Shown here: in pieces, positions 37,563-52,311 of the stretch
Numbering within the stretch: position 1 is the first letter of the stretch
Layout: each line of letters starts with the position of its first letter
From: Cichorium intybus
Taxonomy: Eukaryota > Streptophyta > Magnoliopsida > Asterales > Asteraceae
DNA: 64,000 nucleotides
Reading direction: 5' to 3'
NCBI GenBank assembly: GCA_023525715.1
Contig: CM042009.1
Location: 125,347,819-125,411,818 of the forward strand
Position numbers and translations under genes: made by a program
The notes under the pieces: model-generated
What the model was told of the DNA's origin: nothing
Seen by the model: the letters and a program-made list of their open reading frames with translations, nothing else
The model's database searches: none

Positions 37563-38089
37563 ATGTCATTGTCATCTTCTACTTCCATGGATATATGGGT
37601 GCTAAGGGAAACAACGCTTATTGGAATAATGATTCAACGAACAATCGCCATTCTACAAGAAGACGAAACTGAAAGTTCACGTTTGAGAAGGACATGCGAT
37701 CATTAAAAGATGCTTATAGATAATCAAAAACTTAGCATGTTCACGAGACCACACAAAAAATATAAAGCTTAATGTATGCGTGTATCATATTACATAATAT
37801 GATTTTAAAAGACAAAAGAAAAGTGATATGCCACTACAATGAAAATGAAAATTTGTTATTCTTTGAACCAATAGATATTGATATGTCACATTACATAGCA
37901 AACAGAATGAAAGTATGTAACCGAGACACGCATCGTGGCCTCCGTTTTGTTTTGGTGGAGCATATTTACAAAATTAATATACATAATGTCAAAAATATGG
38001 ATGATGATTTGTATGAGGAATCGGACATGCATTTGGACAATGAGTTGGATGACAATATAGACAAGGATCATGCGGAATTGGATGTGTGA
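37563..38089 (+). pseudogene. Internally deleted PIF/Harbinger transposase
   Basis: Two pieces of a Harbinger-type transposase are joined. The first (37563-37710) resembles the N-terminal lead (MIQRTIAILQEDETESSRLR). The second (about 37760-37980) is the C-terminal signature YACIILHNMI, followed by HRGLRFVLVEHIY. The DDE catalytic core between them is missing, and the frame is broken at about 37706. The remainder to 38089 is an acidic tail. This is the usual structure of a non-autonomous derivative. Confidence 0.62.
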
Positions 38090-38410
38090 CATGCTTGTTT
38101 AATTATTGTAATGTTTAATTTTTGTTTTAATTTTTATTTGTACTTTTTATTGTTTGCATTGAATTAATGAACCTTTTTTATTTTTGTATTTGTTATAAGT
38201 TTATTTATTCATATTTATATGAGGAATCGGACATGCATTTGGACTATAAGTTGGATGATAATATATACGAGGTTCCTGCGGAATTGGATGTGTGACATAC
38301 TTATTTAATTATTGTAGTGTTTAATTTCTATTTGTATTTTTTATTGTTTGCATTGAATTAATGAACTTTTTTTTTTAATTTTCTATCTGTTATAAGTTTA
38401 TTTATTTATA
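38012..38410. repeat. Tandem duplication, period 206 bp
   Basis: The unit beginning TATGAGGAATCGGACATGC at 38012 recurs at 38218, including the Harbinger stop region (GCGGAATTGGATGTGTGACAT) and the AT-rich tail. Copies differ at about one base in ten. Confidence 0.85.
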
Positions 38411-38905
38411 TTTGTTATTTATTTATTTTTAAAAAAATGAGGAGAATGGAGGGTGATAAAATAACCATTTCTTAAATTTAGAGGGTTAGGGAAAATGAAC
38501 GGAAGCTGTGGCAAGTAAGTAGTGAAGGAAGTGAAAAAATGGAGAGTTACCACTCGTTTTAGTCTCATTCATGGCATTGGAATATATATACTCAGAAATA
38601 GTAAAGACTCTAGTCTATTCACATCTAATAAATGGATTCTAACATAGTAATATTGCTATCAAATAAGGGCTATGCACAAATCTTAGATGGGTGAAATTTA
38701 GAATCACCCTTCAAACATTCTTAGCATATCATTCTTACAAATTTGTGCTTGATAAAGGTGCATTAAGAAAGTCATTATCATTCACTACACTTCAAGTCTT
38801 GCAAACCGGAAAAAAACTTAATGCTTCCATGTTTGTCACCTTAGCACAAAATAATAACACAAACTTATACTCTAAACCACCACCATCATGATAGTCACCG
38901 GAGAC
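38411..38905. other. 3' flank of ARF4
   Basis: No gene seen; probably includes the ARF4 3' UTR (minus strand), whose end cannot be fixed. Confidence 0.4.
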
Positions 38906-41900
38906 TTATTCCGGAAAACCTGCCGGCGAGGACTTAGCGGTATCCACCATCGTCGGTGCTTCCTCCAAGCAACTAGTGTCATCACTAATCACACCACCAC
39001 TCATAAGCTTTTCAACTTCTTCATTTGTGTATATGTGAATCTTTGTAGCCATTCTTGCAAACTCCCTGCATACAACATTCATAATCATCATCCTTAAATA
39101 TATATATTTTTTTATAATTCAAGATTTTATGTAGCAAATGTTGGTAGGACTTACTCCCATGGATCATCTCCTACAACCATCATGTCATTCTCTTCATCGG
39201 TATACAAAAGTCGCCAACCACCATCACGGCGGCTCAATACGCCTTCCATTTGAAAGAGTGCCTCTAGCTCGCTAAATAGTTCATCATAACTCGACATTTT
39301 TGAAAGATCGATTGCTCTTCCAACTTTGTTTCCTTGTTTGTGAACCTTCACATGAGAAATAATTTAAACTTGAAGCTCTAGTGCAAGAAAACTCGATATA
39401 TAAGATAGTATTTGGTATGCAGTAATCGTACAGATAATTAAATTTTGAGCATCGGGAATGGAAAAAATCTTGTTTGTTTGCCACATGGGATTCAAACGGA
39501 TCATTTTGTTGGGCTTATTTTTATTCTATAGGTAGGGGTGTTTTTCTTTTATTCTTGATGGAATGAAATAATATTTTGAAATTATAAATTACTTCTATTT
39601 ATATAATTCTCTAACGATAATATTCTTTTAAAAATTACAAAACGTCAACTGAATTATTTTTTGTAAAGATAACTAAATATATATTTTATTTTATTTTAAT
39701 TTTGTAAAAAGTTCTTTTGAAGTAAAATAATCTTCTTTCGACCACTTGAAGTACATATAAAATACTTCAAACGACATAAAACATGTCTTTATGAATTTTA
39801 TTCATGATATACCTTATCCAATATAAGTTTATTTTTATAAAATAACATTTTCTTGTTTATTAATCAATTTAACTTCATTTAATCTTCTACTTGTACATAA
39901 CAAACAACATATCTTAATGACCTATTTCATTCCCTTACCCCAACCAATGTAATACTCTATTCCATCACCTAAGTTTATTCCATTCCATTCCTCCATGATT
40001 CCATTCCATGATACCAAACACACCCTAAGTAACAAATCTTACCTTAGTGCAACTTCTCTTGCTTAAACTTTGACCATCGGGTGTCGAATTTGCTCCATTC
40101 AAATGAAAACCAAATAGTTTACAACTACTTCCCATACTATCCGAACCACCATCATCTTTCTCACTTCCCGAATTCACTTCTAAAATCGGATCAACCGTTT
40201 TAGGAAGTTGAAGTTGTAATTTTAGCCCATTAACATCATCCCTCGTAACCCCATTTCCAAAAACCTCCCGATTGATTGGAAACCCAACCGTGGGCAATAC
40301 GGGGGGCAAATTCGGAAAACAAAAGTTCCTACCGCCTTCTGAACCAAGCGGATAGAAACCAGGATTACCAGGCATATTGGTTCTTGGGACTGGTGGGCCC
40401 CAAGAACCGTTTGCTTTTGCAGTTAAAGATCTCATTGAGCAAATTTCTTGACCTTGCAAGACCTTTGGGAATCTATTTTCAGATCCCATAAAGCTTGAGT
40501 AAGGGGACTGATTATGAGTCCTCATAAGTTCACTAACAATGTTTGTACTTCTTCCCGTTAATAACATTGGATTTTGAGAAAAACCCGCATGCATCGAGGG
40601 TTGTACTTGTACTTGTACTCCATGCATTGAAGGTTGTACACCGAAGTTCAACGCGTTGTTTATATTTTCTTGACCTTGCAAGACCTTAGAGGATCTTGTG
40701 GACTCCTCAAAGTCTAAACATCCGCCCCATGCTGCATTGAATACAAGATTATCAAGAAATGTTTCAAGATTGTAACTTTTTGAAAGTTTTAATCAAGAAA
40801 GTTGAATACCGTTAACGGGGTGTTCGGGTTGAGTTGAATGAAGATTTGCCCGCATTTTTTTGAATCTTAGAGAGGGGTTAACGCTCAAAAGTGGGACAGA
40901 TGCACCAGAAAGATCAATCTCCCATGGAGATATTCGTTCTTGATTAGTATTACCCACATCTTCATCCCATCTCACCTGTTAAAATGGGATTAAAGTTTAA
41001 GATAATGTATGTGTAAGTTAATTTCTTTAAATGGAGTTGAAATGTGACGTATACCGTAAGGCATCTCCATTTTGATTTAGGCCATTTGTAAGGATCCGTG
41101 TCACTTACGTTAGTCACAGTGCCTCTAAACCTGCAAGAAAATGACCAAAGATTCTTTTGTAAGGGTCACCATCCTGTATTGCTCTCGCCCGAGCATGCTT
41201 AACTGTGGAGTTCTGATGGGATCTGCTGCTCTCACAGCTTTAAAACGTGTCTTGGAAGGAGAGGTATCCACAACCTTATAACAAATGTTTTGTTCACTCT
41301 ACAGTCGATGTGGGACTGGAGTCCCACATCAACTAGTTTTATATTTTTATCCGCCCCCTTAAGGAGCAGGCTCCTTAAGGGGGCAGATGGGAGTATAAAA
41401 CTCGTCCCACATCAATTGTAGGGGAACAAATTATTTCGTATAAGGTTGTGGATACATTCTCCTTCCAAGACGCGTTTTAAAGCCGTGAGAGCAGCAGATC
41501 CCATCAGAACTCCACAGTTAAGCGCGCTCAGACGAGAGCAGTACAGGATAGGTGACCAATTGGAAAGTCTTCGTATCAAATATACCTTCTTTCTGGAGAC
41601 TCATCCATACTGAATCTCATTTTGAACCTTGTTCCATTTGTTATCATATTGCTAATGCAGTTCATGTACTTCACGTAAGGAACAACAAAATCCGCTCGAT
41701 TAGACCTACATTAAAATTAAAACTTTAAAGTAACAAATCATCAAAAGGGATAAAATCTTTAAATGAAGTTAATTGATCTAATATTTTACCTTGGGCTATA
41801 GAAAACATCAAAGGTGGTGTTGGTTGATACCGCTTTAGCTACAGGGGCAAGAATGTCCATAAAGGAATTTGATTTTGGTATGATTGTATCAGGAAGAACA

Positions 41901-43703
41901 TTTCTAGGTCTAGTGGCTCTTCGAGTTCCCAACCTTAATTCACCTCCTTCACCCCTAAAACAATTATAAAAAATGGATTCGTGTAAGCTAAAAAATATTG
42001 TAAAGTAAAAGTTTCCCTTTTAGCGTTTTTGTTCAATTTATTAGTTGCTTATTGGTTTCAATGGCTGTAGATATTAAAAAATTCAAACGAAAAGCAAAAG
42101 AAAAAGCGAAAATTCTTTCTCGAGACCAAAAGAATAATCCTCATGTTTATGTATCCATACATAATACCAATTCAATACATTTTTTATGCTTTCAAAATAT
42201 TATAAAAACCCTTTTTTTTCCTTATCTAAATTTCAACGAAACAATCCACCGACAAAAGGTTTTGGTTTTCCAAATTGGAATCTTGTTTTTCGTGGTGTCT
42301 CCCCAAAATTGCACTTTTATGCTTTTACAAGTCTTGTTAAAATCCTAAAATATATTATAATAAACCCGAAAATATGCATAAAATTCTCATTGAATGGTGT
42401 AATGATACCTTAGAAAGAGTACTGCATCCCCAGAAACAAGATTCTTCTGGCTTACAAAAATGCTCCACCCTGTCGTAAGTAAATGACGCCTCGGTTGACC
42501 TGAAAAACAAAACCCAATTCTTAAATTAAGATATTAATTATGTGTTAATCGATAAAAAGTATACAAAAATTCGAAGAAATTGATCGAATTACCTCGATAA
42601 ATGTGTCTAAACTTCCACTCGACTCCATGAAGGTCCTTCGCTACTAGCTCTTGGCTGGGTCTTTGCTGTTTGTAATCCTAAATTGGAGGTAATTTATGGA
42701 ATTTAGTTGTATGAACTTTAATTACACTTTAATTGAGATAATTATCGAAAACCCACTACGAAAAATTAAAAAAATTCGGACCAGAGGTGGGAAACAATCT
42801 TCGGCAGCTCTTCTGGGTACAGAGAATCCGCCATGGGTGGATGTATCAGATGCGGTTAGTGTTTTGCAGAACATTTGAGGGGTTGATTTTGTGACTGTCC
42901 CCCCACCACCTTCTTCCTCGCCTTCTTGTAGATTTGTATCGGTTAACTACACATCATGATAACAAATATTGAAATTTAGTTTAATTTTGCTGGAATTCAC
43001 TTACGAAAGAACATGAAGCAAACAATTTGACCCAAAAAGTTGCATAATCAGTAAAAGAGAGATTGTGAGATAATAAACACGCCTCAATTACCGAAAAAGG
43101 AAGCAACAAGGTAATGAAAGATTAAGGGTTAATTAAGAAAATTTGCTTAAAATGACAAAAATTAATAATTACAACTGCATTACGAATCAATTATACCTCT
43201 GGTAGTGGGAGAAGAGTCAGCTTTGTATAGATTTCATCATTCTCCTTGTTGGCCTGTTTTGAGAATTGGGTAAAACATCAAAATCAAACGAGCCAAAATC
43301 AAAATTCATGGAAAATAAATAAAAAGGGGAAATCAGAAAAACTTACAAGCAATTGAACATCAATAACTTTGCAGAAGATTTGAGGTTGAAGGCCGAAAGA
43401 GGGAACTTCAATGGGTGAGAATTGAATTGACGAATGAGTCGCCGTTTGTTCCAAGTGACCTTGTGGGAAGTAAACAACCACATTTCCTTTGTTTGGGAGA
43501 GTTGTAAGAGGGCCAGCACAGGCATGCCAAAGCTCCATATAAACCGAAGATTCAAAATTGGGATTAGATGATTTTAAGGATGAATTCGAGGAGTTTGAAG
43601 AAGCTGATAGCGACGAATCCCCTCCATTTCCACTCGAATCAACACTATAAACTTCCTTCGTAACCTCAATCCCGCTCACTGCATGGTTCAGATCAATTTC
43701 CAT
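38906..43703 (-). CDS. ARF4: Auxin response factor 4 (12 exons, 773 aa)
   Basis: Transcription factor that binds auxin-response elements; clade-B repressor acting in leaf and organ polarity. Exons by GT-AG sites and phase: 43347-43703, 43197-43253, 42782-42946, 42593-42677, 42409-42499, 41790-41954, 41586-41705, 41055-41130, 40810-40975, 40043-40731, 39155-39345, 38906-39065. They join in frame to 2,322 nt. The ATG at 43703 gives MEIDLNHAV, like known ARF4 proteins. Domains: serine-rich N-terminus with ELWHACAGPL; B3 DNA-binding domain about 158-262 (FCKTLTASDTSTHGGFSVPR); auxin-response domain about 285-370 (RFKMRFSMDESPERR); middle region with two KVLQGQE words; PB1 domain about 658-750 with its lysine (KVGRAIDL) and OPCA acidic face (YTDEENDMMVVGDDPW). 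The PB1 domain plus two tasiR-ARF sites separates ARF4 from ARF3/ETTIN, which lacks PB1. Length and exon number are close to Arabidopsis ARF4 (788 aa). It looks intact despite a repeat in intron 7. Confidence 0.95.
40445..40465 (-). promoter_or_regulatory. tasiR-ARF target site A in ARF4 exon 10
   Basis: In the plus strand this 21-nt stretch reads TTCTTGACCTTGCAAGACC plus TT, essentially the TAS3 tasiR-ARF sequence itself, so the mRNA is complementary to it. It encodes KVLQGQE and lies 222 nt downstream (in the mRNA) of site B. Confidence 0.93.
40667..40687 (-). promoter_or_regulatory. tasiR-ARF target site B in ARF4 exon 10
   Basis: Identical over 21 nt to site A and also encoding KVLQGQE. 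Paired sites are the established arrangement in ARF3 and ARF4, which are silenced by TAS3-derived small RNAs. Confidence 0.93.
41160..41575. mobile_element. 5S-rRNA-derived (Cassandra-like) inverted repeat in ARF4 intron 7
   Basis: The right arm (about 41485-41575) matches the 3' two-thirds of plant 5S rRNA, including GATCCCATCAGAACTCC and the A-box AGTTAAGCGCGCTC. The left arm (41160-41290) is its inverse, and both arms continue into the same flank (TTTAAAACGCGTCTTGGAAG type). That flank with a 5S core is characteristic of Cassandra TRIM LTRs. Here the two LTR-like arms point in opposite directions rather than forming direct repeats. The centre holds two perfect hairpins: GATGTGGGACT-GG-AGTCCCACATC (41307-41330) and GCCCCCTTAAGGAGC-AG-GCTCCTTAAGGGGGC (41353-41384). 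Confidence 0.8.
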
Positions 43704-43804
43704 CGCAAAACCCAAGTTCAGTTTTCACAAAATTTCTCAAAAACAAGTGGTTCTTGTGAGATTCTTAAAGGAGACGGAGTAATAAAGGAAATAACGAAGA
43801 CAAA

Positions 43805-43894
43805 TCATTCAACAACACAAACAAATACCGAACAGGATGATGAAAGAAAAGGAGAGAAATTCATGAAGAATTGAGAGTATGATTGCCACCCCAT
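43805..43894 (-). promoter_or_regulatory. Upstream ORF 2 in the ARF4 leader (29 codons)
   Basis: ATG at 43894, TGA at 43805; the peptide begins MGWQSYSQFF. It ends about 100 nt before the main ATG and does not overlap it, so reinitiation is possible. Confidence 0.55.
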
Positions 43895-43897
43895 TAT

Positions 43898-43966
43898 CTA
43901 GTTTTGAGAGCTGGGAGTTGGGTGGGTTTGATTTTGAAGAAGGGAGCAAGACATGGACAAATGCAT
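43898..43966 (-). promoter_or_regulatory. Upstream ORF 1 in the ARF4 leader (22 codons)
   Basis: ATG at 43966, TAG at 43898; the peptide begins MHLSMSCSLL. Upstream ORFs are known to control translation of ARF3/ETTIN and other ARFs. Another 18-codon uORF may start at 44093 if transcription begins far enough upstream. Confidence 0.5.
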
Positions 43967-44112
43967 AGGCAGCACAGAAACCAAAGAGAAAAAAGGCCAA
44001 ACGGGTGGTGTCTTTCTAGCTTTTTATGGAGAAAGATTACAGTATTAGTTGGGGTGACGGGACAAAGCTGAGACCGTACAATGTAACCCACATACTCTTT
44101 CCCACCCCTTTT

Positions 44113-44120
44113 GCTTTATA
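44113..44120 (-). promoter_or_regulatory. Possible ARF4 TATA box
   Basis: TATAAAGC on the minus strand, about 410 bp upstream of the start codon. Transcription would begin near 44085-44090, giving a long leader that includes the uORFs. Confidence 0.4.
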
Positions 44121-44563
44121 CAAATTTTGATTAACAATTTTACAACATCTTAATTTATTTTTAAAGATCTTTATTGATAAAATAATAATGGGTTTTGTTT
44201 GTATTATCACTTTTTTTTTACGAATAGCTATTTTTAGAAGTTTTGTTTTATACATGGAAAATAGCTTCTAATAAAGTTTTTGAGAATTATAAAGCAATTA
44301 TTGGTCAAAATAAAACGTGTTTATAAAAGATAAATTCAAGAGGAGATGAAGACAGTTCACCGAAAAAGTAAAAGGAGGTTTGGAATTTTCCAATTGAATG
44401 CCAACAATATATGCATTAACTCCTCCAATTTAATTGCTTGGTGATAAACAATAAAGCCAACAACTTCATTATAGCTTTTGGGCAAACTTCTCATATCACT
44501 TTATCTATGTAACCAACTATAAACAGTAAATAGATTGTGTTTTTCTTTATGTAGATTCAAGAC

Positions 44564-44565
<2 letters not shown>
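44121..44565. other. Upstream region of ARF4
   Basis: AT-rich, no ORF; probably holds regulatory DNA of ARF4. No perfect palindromic auxin element was noticed. Confidence 0.35.

Positions 44566-44632
<67 letters not shown>
44566..44632. repeat. (TA)n microsatellite, 67 bp
   Basis: Pure TA dinucleotides about 860 bp upstream of the ARF4 start codon. Confidence 0.97.
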
Positions 44633-44636
<4 letters not shown>

Positions 44637-44863
44637 ATACATTTTCTAAATATTGTGTGATTGTAGGATTAATTCTGGACAACTCATTTATAAAGGGTAT
44701 GCTGGTAAATATACATAATAACTAATTTATTTTTATTTTTATTCTCGAAATTCCATATTTATCTCTCGAATTACCTAAACCTAATTACACTTTCATATCA
44801 TACGCCTCCATCCCTTCCAACCGGTTACACGACTGCATCTCTTCTCCGGTTCCAAATCCGCCG

Positions 44864-45148
44864 CTAAATCCATCGGCTAGAAGGTTCCCTTCCGAGTTCA
44901 CTCAAATCGTCAGTCGAGTCCGATGCATCCCCCATTTCAACGTCAGATCGGCGATTGGTCAAGCTGTTAGCACCAAAGTGCCTGGTCGACGGGCCAGAGT
45001 GTTCCTTCACCACCGATCGAGGGTTTAGTTTGACTGAACGGGACGAACCTGCTTTATCACGTCTTGCTCTACCGAGGTTGGAAGGCGAATCATCAACAAT
45101 AGGAGGCGGAACCGACTCAGGAGGGAGTTCAGGTGGACGCGAGTCCAT
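44864..45148 (-). CDS. Short Pro/Ser/Arg-rich ORF of 94 codons, possible gene fragment
   Basis: ATG at 45148 to TAG at 44864. The block 44800-45250 is clearly richer in GC than its surroundings and, on the minus strand, has a CT-rich leader like a plant 5' UTR (CTCCAGCCTCTCCCATGGAC). The peptide is proline-rich at the start (DSRPPELPPESVPPPIVDD), basic in the middle (RARRDKAGSSRS) and acidic at the end (DVEMGDASDSTDDLSELGRE); it looks disordered. I do not recognise a family. It may be the first exon of a captured or truncated gene. The overlapping plus-strand ORF (44955-45191) is a shadow. Confidence 0.3.
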   Translation of the reverse strand: MDSRPPELPPESVPPPIVDDSPSNLGRARRDKAGSSRSVKLNPRSVVKEHSGPSTRHFGANSLTNRRSDVEMGDASDSTDDLSELGREPSSRWI

Positions 45149-45418
45149 GGGAGAGGCTGGAGAAAAGCCCTACGCCGGAGAAGAAAACTGACAACGGGAA
45201 GGGTGGGAGAACGGCAACAAAATCGTTTCCAAAAAGTAGAGAGCCAAGAGAGAAAAAAAAAGTAGAGAGATTCTCAATTATAATGAATTTTCATCGTTAT
45301 TGCCTTCTCCACTAATCATTCACCCGTAACCCAAATTCCCAATCATCTCTTTGGGTGGTTGATGGTTTTGCGTATTCTTACAAAAAAGAAAAGGATGCAT
45401 TCTTAGAGAATTGTTAGT

Positions 45419-45800
45419 TTATTTTGAACATTTGTTTGTATTCTTAGAGAATGCTAGGTACGTGTTTCATACATAAAGGTTCTTTTTCATTGTTATAATG
45501 TATGTATTCTCTAAGAATGTACTTTTTATTTTTATAATATATGTATTCTCTAATAATGGAATACAGGAATTCCTCTGTAATGCAGAAAACCAAATTGCAT
45601 TTCACGAATTCTCTAAGAATGGACTTTTTTATTGTTATAATATATGTATTCTCTAAGAATGAAATATAGAGAATTCCTCTGTAACGCAGAAAACCAAATT
45701 GCATTTCACGAATTCTCAGAGAATACTTCATATCAAACTTCATTCTCAAAGAATACTTCATATCAAACTGCATTTCAAGAATTCTCAGAGAATTCATCTG
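45419..45800. repeat. Tandem repeats of about 100 bp rich in ATTCTCTAAGAAT
   Basis: Two good units (45516-45619, 45620-45722) and a partial third to their left share TATGTATTCTCTAA, GAATTCCTCTGTAA and CCAAATTGCATTTCACGAAT. The palindromic word ATTCTNNGAGAAT recurs more than ten times. Confidence 0.75.
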
Positions 45801-46125
45801 TAACGTAGGAAACCAAAATTACTTTACGCTATGTTTATCTGTCGCTCAAATCGATTTGAACCAAGAATATGTTTATATTATTGTTAATTGAGAATGTGAT
45901 CGTGTTCCCGTGATCGTAGGAGTTGTTATTTAAACATAGTATTTTCCTAATTTATAGATTCCAGTTAATGACATCTATACCCTTTTCCTCCCGTTTTTTT
46001 CAGTTTATTTAATATTCTTTCAATTTATTTACAAAAATGTCACCATCATCATAGCCACTTATTTTTCCAATCTAATGGTCCAAAAATGATCTTACAATTA
46101 CACAATAATTATCAAATGTATTTAA

Positions 46126-47292
<1,167 letters not shown>

Positions 47293-48457
47293 AATTGTAT
47301 ATTCATTAATTAAACATGCATGTTACAATATTATAGCAAAAACACACATTGTGAATTTGTACACATACATGTATGTTTTTTAATTCAATGATCTGACCAT
47401 ATGATATTAACATAAGTAAATTCTTATTTGAATGTGAGTAGATTCACTTATGAATATTATTAAATTCGATTTTGATTAATAAAAAGGTTTAAATAGTAAA
47501 AAAAGTTAGAAGTGATTTTACTTAGATTCAAATGTGGATGTGAATACTTCATCAAATTCACATGTACATCGACTATGTAAATGTCATGATCATTTATATA
47601 GATATTTATCATTCATGTTCATCATTTATGTGTGACTGAAAATATCTAGACAAAATCTATCTTGAGTAACAATGGCATATAGTTGAAGATAGATGAATAA
47701 GTAAAGACTTACCTTTGGTCTCTCTCTCTCTCTCTCTCTCTTCATTTGGACGATTTGGAAAAGAGAAATAAGAGATAAACTTTAACGCATAAGGTGGTAA
47801 ACCTTTTTCGAAGATCTTTGATCATTACTTTCCAAGTCCTTGACAAGTTAAGGCCAAAGACATTCTACTAAGGTAGTTTTATCATGCCCAAGAAACCTAG
47901 TACACAACATATAAAGCAAGCAAACCCCACTGCATCTTGGTCTGATATGTGAAAGAAAGAAGAAAGCCTTGTTAAATATAAGTCTATCCTGATCACCTAA
48001 GCATAATAATGTGTTCGATCTATTATTGAACACACTAATCCATAATGTGTACCGAATTATCAGTAATTATACGTTGATGTCTAGAACATGGCCGAATCGA
48101 AATCCGTGGTCTCAATACAAAACTTGAGCAATTAGAAAGACAATTCGTACGCTTTTACCAAAATCTTAATCGTTCATCGACAATTAAACATTCATATGGC
48201 CAAACCGCATGTAACATCAACCCATGCATATGTAAACTGTCTCTTGATGTTGGCAGTACATCAATCCAATATTTGAAACTTGTGGTATCAAATATTGCTT
48301 GATGTTTTGCTGTTAGATGGTCTAAAACTTCATGAACATGAACCACAACTCATTTGGGGTTCATTTGCCCAAGGGAAATCCTTGTTAATATGTTGTAATT
48401 AAACAATGAAAAGCAACTAACAAATAAAATGGTTATACGATTAAACAAACTAAGTTA
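47293..48457. other. Intergenic DNA
   Basis: No gene recognised. It contains a (CT)n tract at 47719-47742 and short chance ORFs. Confidence 0.4.
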
Positions 48458-48718
48458 TGGTATTTTCAAAGGGATGCCTTCGAAAACACCATATTTCATC
48501 TATAAAAATGGTATATTCTCAGGTGACACATGCGGAAACACCACATTTCAAGTGCAAAATACCATTTTTGCTGGGTCAAAACATAGTGTTTTCAAGGGTA
48601 TTACCTATAAAAATAACATTTTCGCAAGTGAAATATGGTGTTTTTGCGTGTGTCGATTATGAAAATACCACTTTCATAGGTTAAATGTGATGTTTTCGCA
48701 GGGTCGTATGGTATTTTG
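48458..48718. repeat. Short repeats in alternating orientation (ATGGTATTTT / AAAATACCAT)
   Basis: About eleven degenerate copies of ATGGTATTTTCGCAGG or its inverse stand every 20-30 bp with the orientation flipping from one to the next. A transcript could form a long chain of hairpins. Both ORFs predicted here follow from the repeat. Confidence 0.7.
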
Positions 48719-48844
48719 GCATTAACGCTTACGAAAATAAATTAAATAGAAAATCACACGAATGATCCTTAGACCAAAATGTATGGGAACCTCTTGGTGT
48801 GCGGGTTTTTGCATGGGCAAAAAAAACTCGTATGGTAACACCGC

Positions 48845-50210
48845 TGTAACACCCGGCTTTTAATATAAATACACCCCATTATTTTACACGTTTTAAAACA
48901 TATTTTATTCAACAAAATATTATACAGGGGTATATGTTACAAGCCAAAGGCACACAAGTAGTATATGGGAGTACGAAATCTCCTTAAAGCCGGGCTGCTA
49001 CTATCTGCTCTAACCCCGAAGCACCTCTTTCCCTTTAGTAGGGTTTATAGCACCTGCACAGTTAGTATCCACAGGGGTGAGCTATACAAGCTCAATGAAT
49101 AATCGATAAGCGTTACAAAAAAATACATAACATAAAACTTTCAGCTTTCACATCATATCATGGCTCCCAGCAATATCGAGTCCTAAGGACTCAATGTACA
49201 TCCCCTGAGTGAGTGATAGAACTGCCGGCCGATTAAACCATCACAACACTTGTATGTGGTCCCACCACAATTACTGCTTACACGATCATCACAACGTATA
49301 TATGTGGTCCCAACCACCAACAATAGTCAGTGGCCCCACAAGAAAGGTGGTCTCAACCACAAGTACCGAGTATGCGACCCCACGGAAAGGTGGTCCCAAT
49401 CACATGAACCGGTAATGTGGCCCCACAGGAAAAGTAACACTTAGGTATCGATTAATCACCTTGATTTACCCTTTGTTTCCTTGCACTCGCTATAACTGCT
49501 TGATTTGTACCTATATATATTTATTTATAGGTAAACCACTATTTCAACCGACACTACTACTACAGATCACATCATTACTCTGTTTTGTATTCTCTTCAAT
49601 AATTCCAACATGATACCTCGTGATTTATCAAGTAAAGAACGGCCAGGTAGAAGATTAGATGGGGTGGCAGGATCCTTTGAGCATTTTAGCCTTTCGGAAA
49701 ATCCAACAACCAGATCCCATGTAATCGGCCTAGGCACCACCCTCGTAAGTAAATCATTTGGTATATTTTCTGGAATTACGAATAGCATAACCTCCACATT
49801 TTATAGTTTAACATTTATAAACTATTAGGGAAATGCGATAACGATTACTCACTTAAGATTGGCATTTTCGCAAAGCCTTGGCACGTTTCCCGTTCCGGTC
49901 TTTTGACAATTACCGAGCACCTCGCTACCAGCTATCGCTCGCTCCTTACTTCTCCCAACCTATTTTCCTCACCAGAACACTCCCCAATATCGTATGGTTG
50001 TTTGATGTTTGTTGTGGGTTGAAATGAAGAAGTTGGGCCTCTATTTATAGGGCTTGAAAACACTATTCACGACGTCATCACGACATCATCACGACATCAT
50101 CACGACATCATCGTCACTATTCATGAGGTAAACGCTTATTTCATTTCTCGGGTACTATTCACGCCGGAGTACTATTCACAACGTTTTTTTTTTGAAAAAC
50201 GGTCGTTACA
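48845..50210 (-). mobile_element. Solo LTR related to the gypsy-like element at 12.56 kb
   Basis: On the minus strand it starts TGTAACGACCG (50210) and ends GCCGGGTGTTACA (48845); 1,366 bp. The first ~600 bp match the LTRs at 12560 and 15908 closely, including the TATA box (50042-50049 in reverse) and the leader. The second half differs and instead holds GTGGTCCC repeats like those at 15257-15522. No internal region flanks it. The 5-bp flanks (ACCGC and AGGGC) do not form a clean target-site duplication. Confidence 0.8.
49256..49427. repeat. GTGGTCCC / GTGGCCCC array in the solo LTR
   Basis: Six sites within 170 bp: GTGGTCCC at 49256, 49304 and 49391, GTGGTCTC near 49348, and GTGGCCCC near 49330 and 49417. 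Some form GTGGTCCCACCAC palindromes. GTGGTCCC is the established class II TCP factor core; function here is inferred. Confidence 0.65.
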
Positions 50211-50273
50211 AGGGCCGCAGTTGGTGTATATAATGTGGGCTTTTCTTTCGAGCGGCATTCTTATACCAAGCAG

Positions 50274-52311
<2,038 letters not shown>

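Noticed and set aside
48845..50210. Interpretation as a complete inverted LTR element
   Set aside because: There is no second LTR or internal region next to it, so a solo LTR explains it better.
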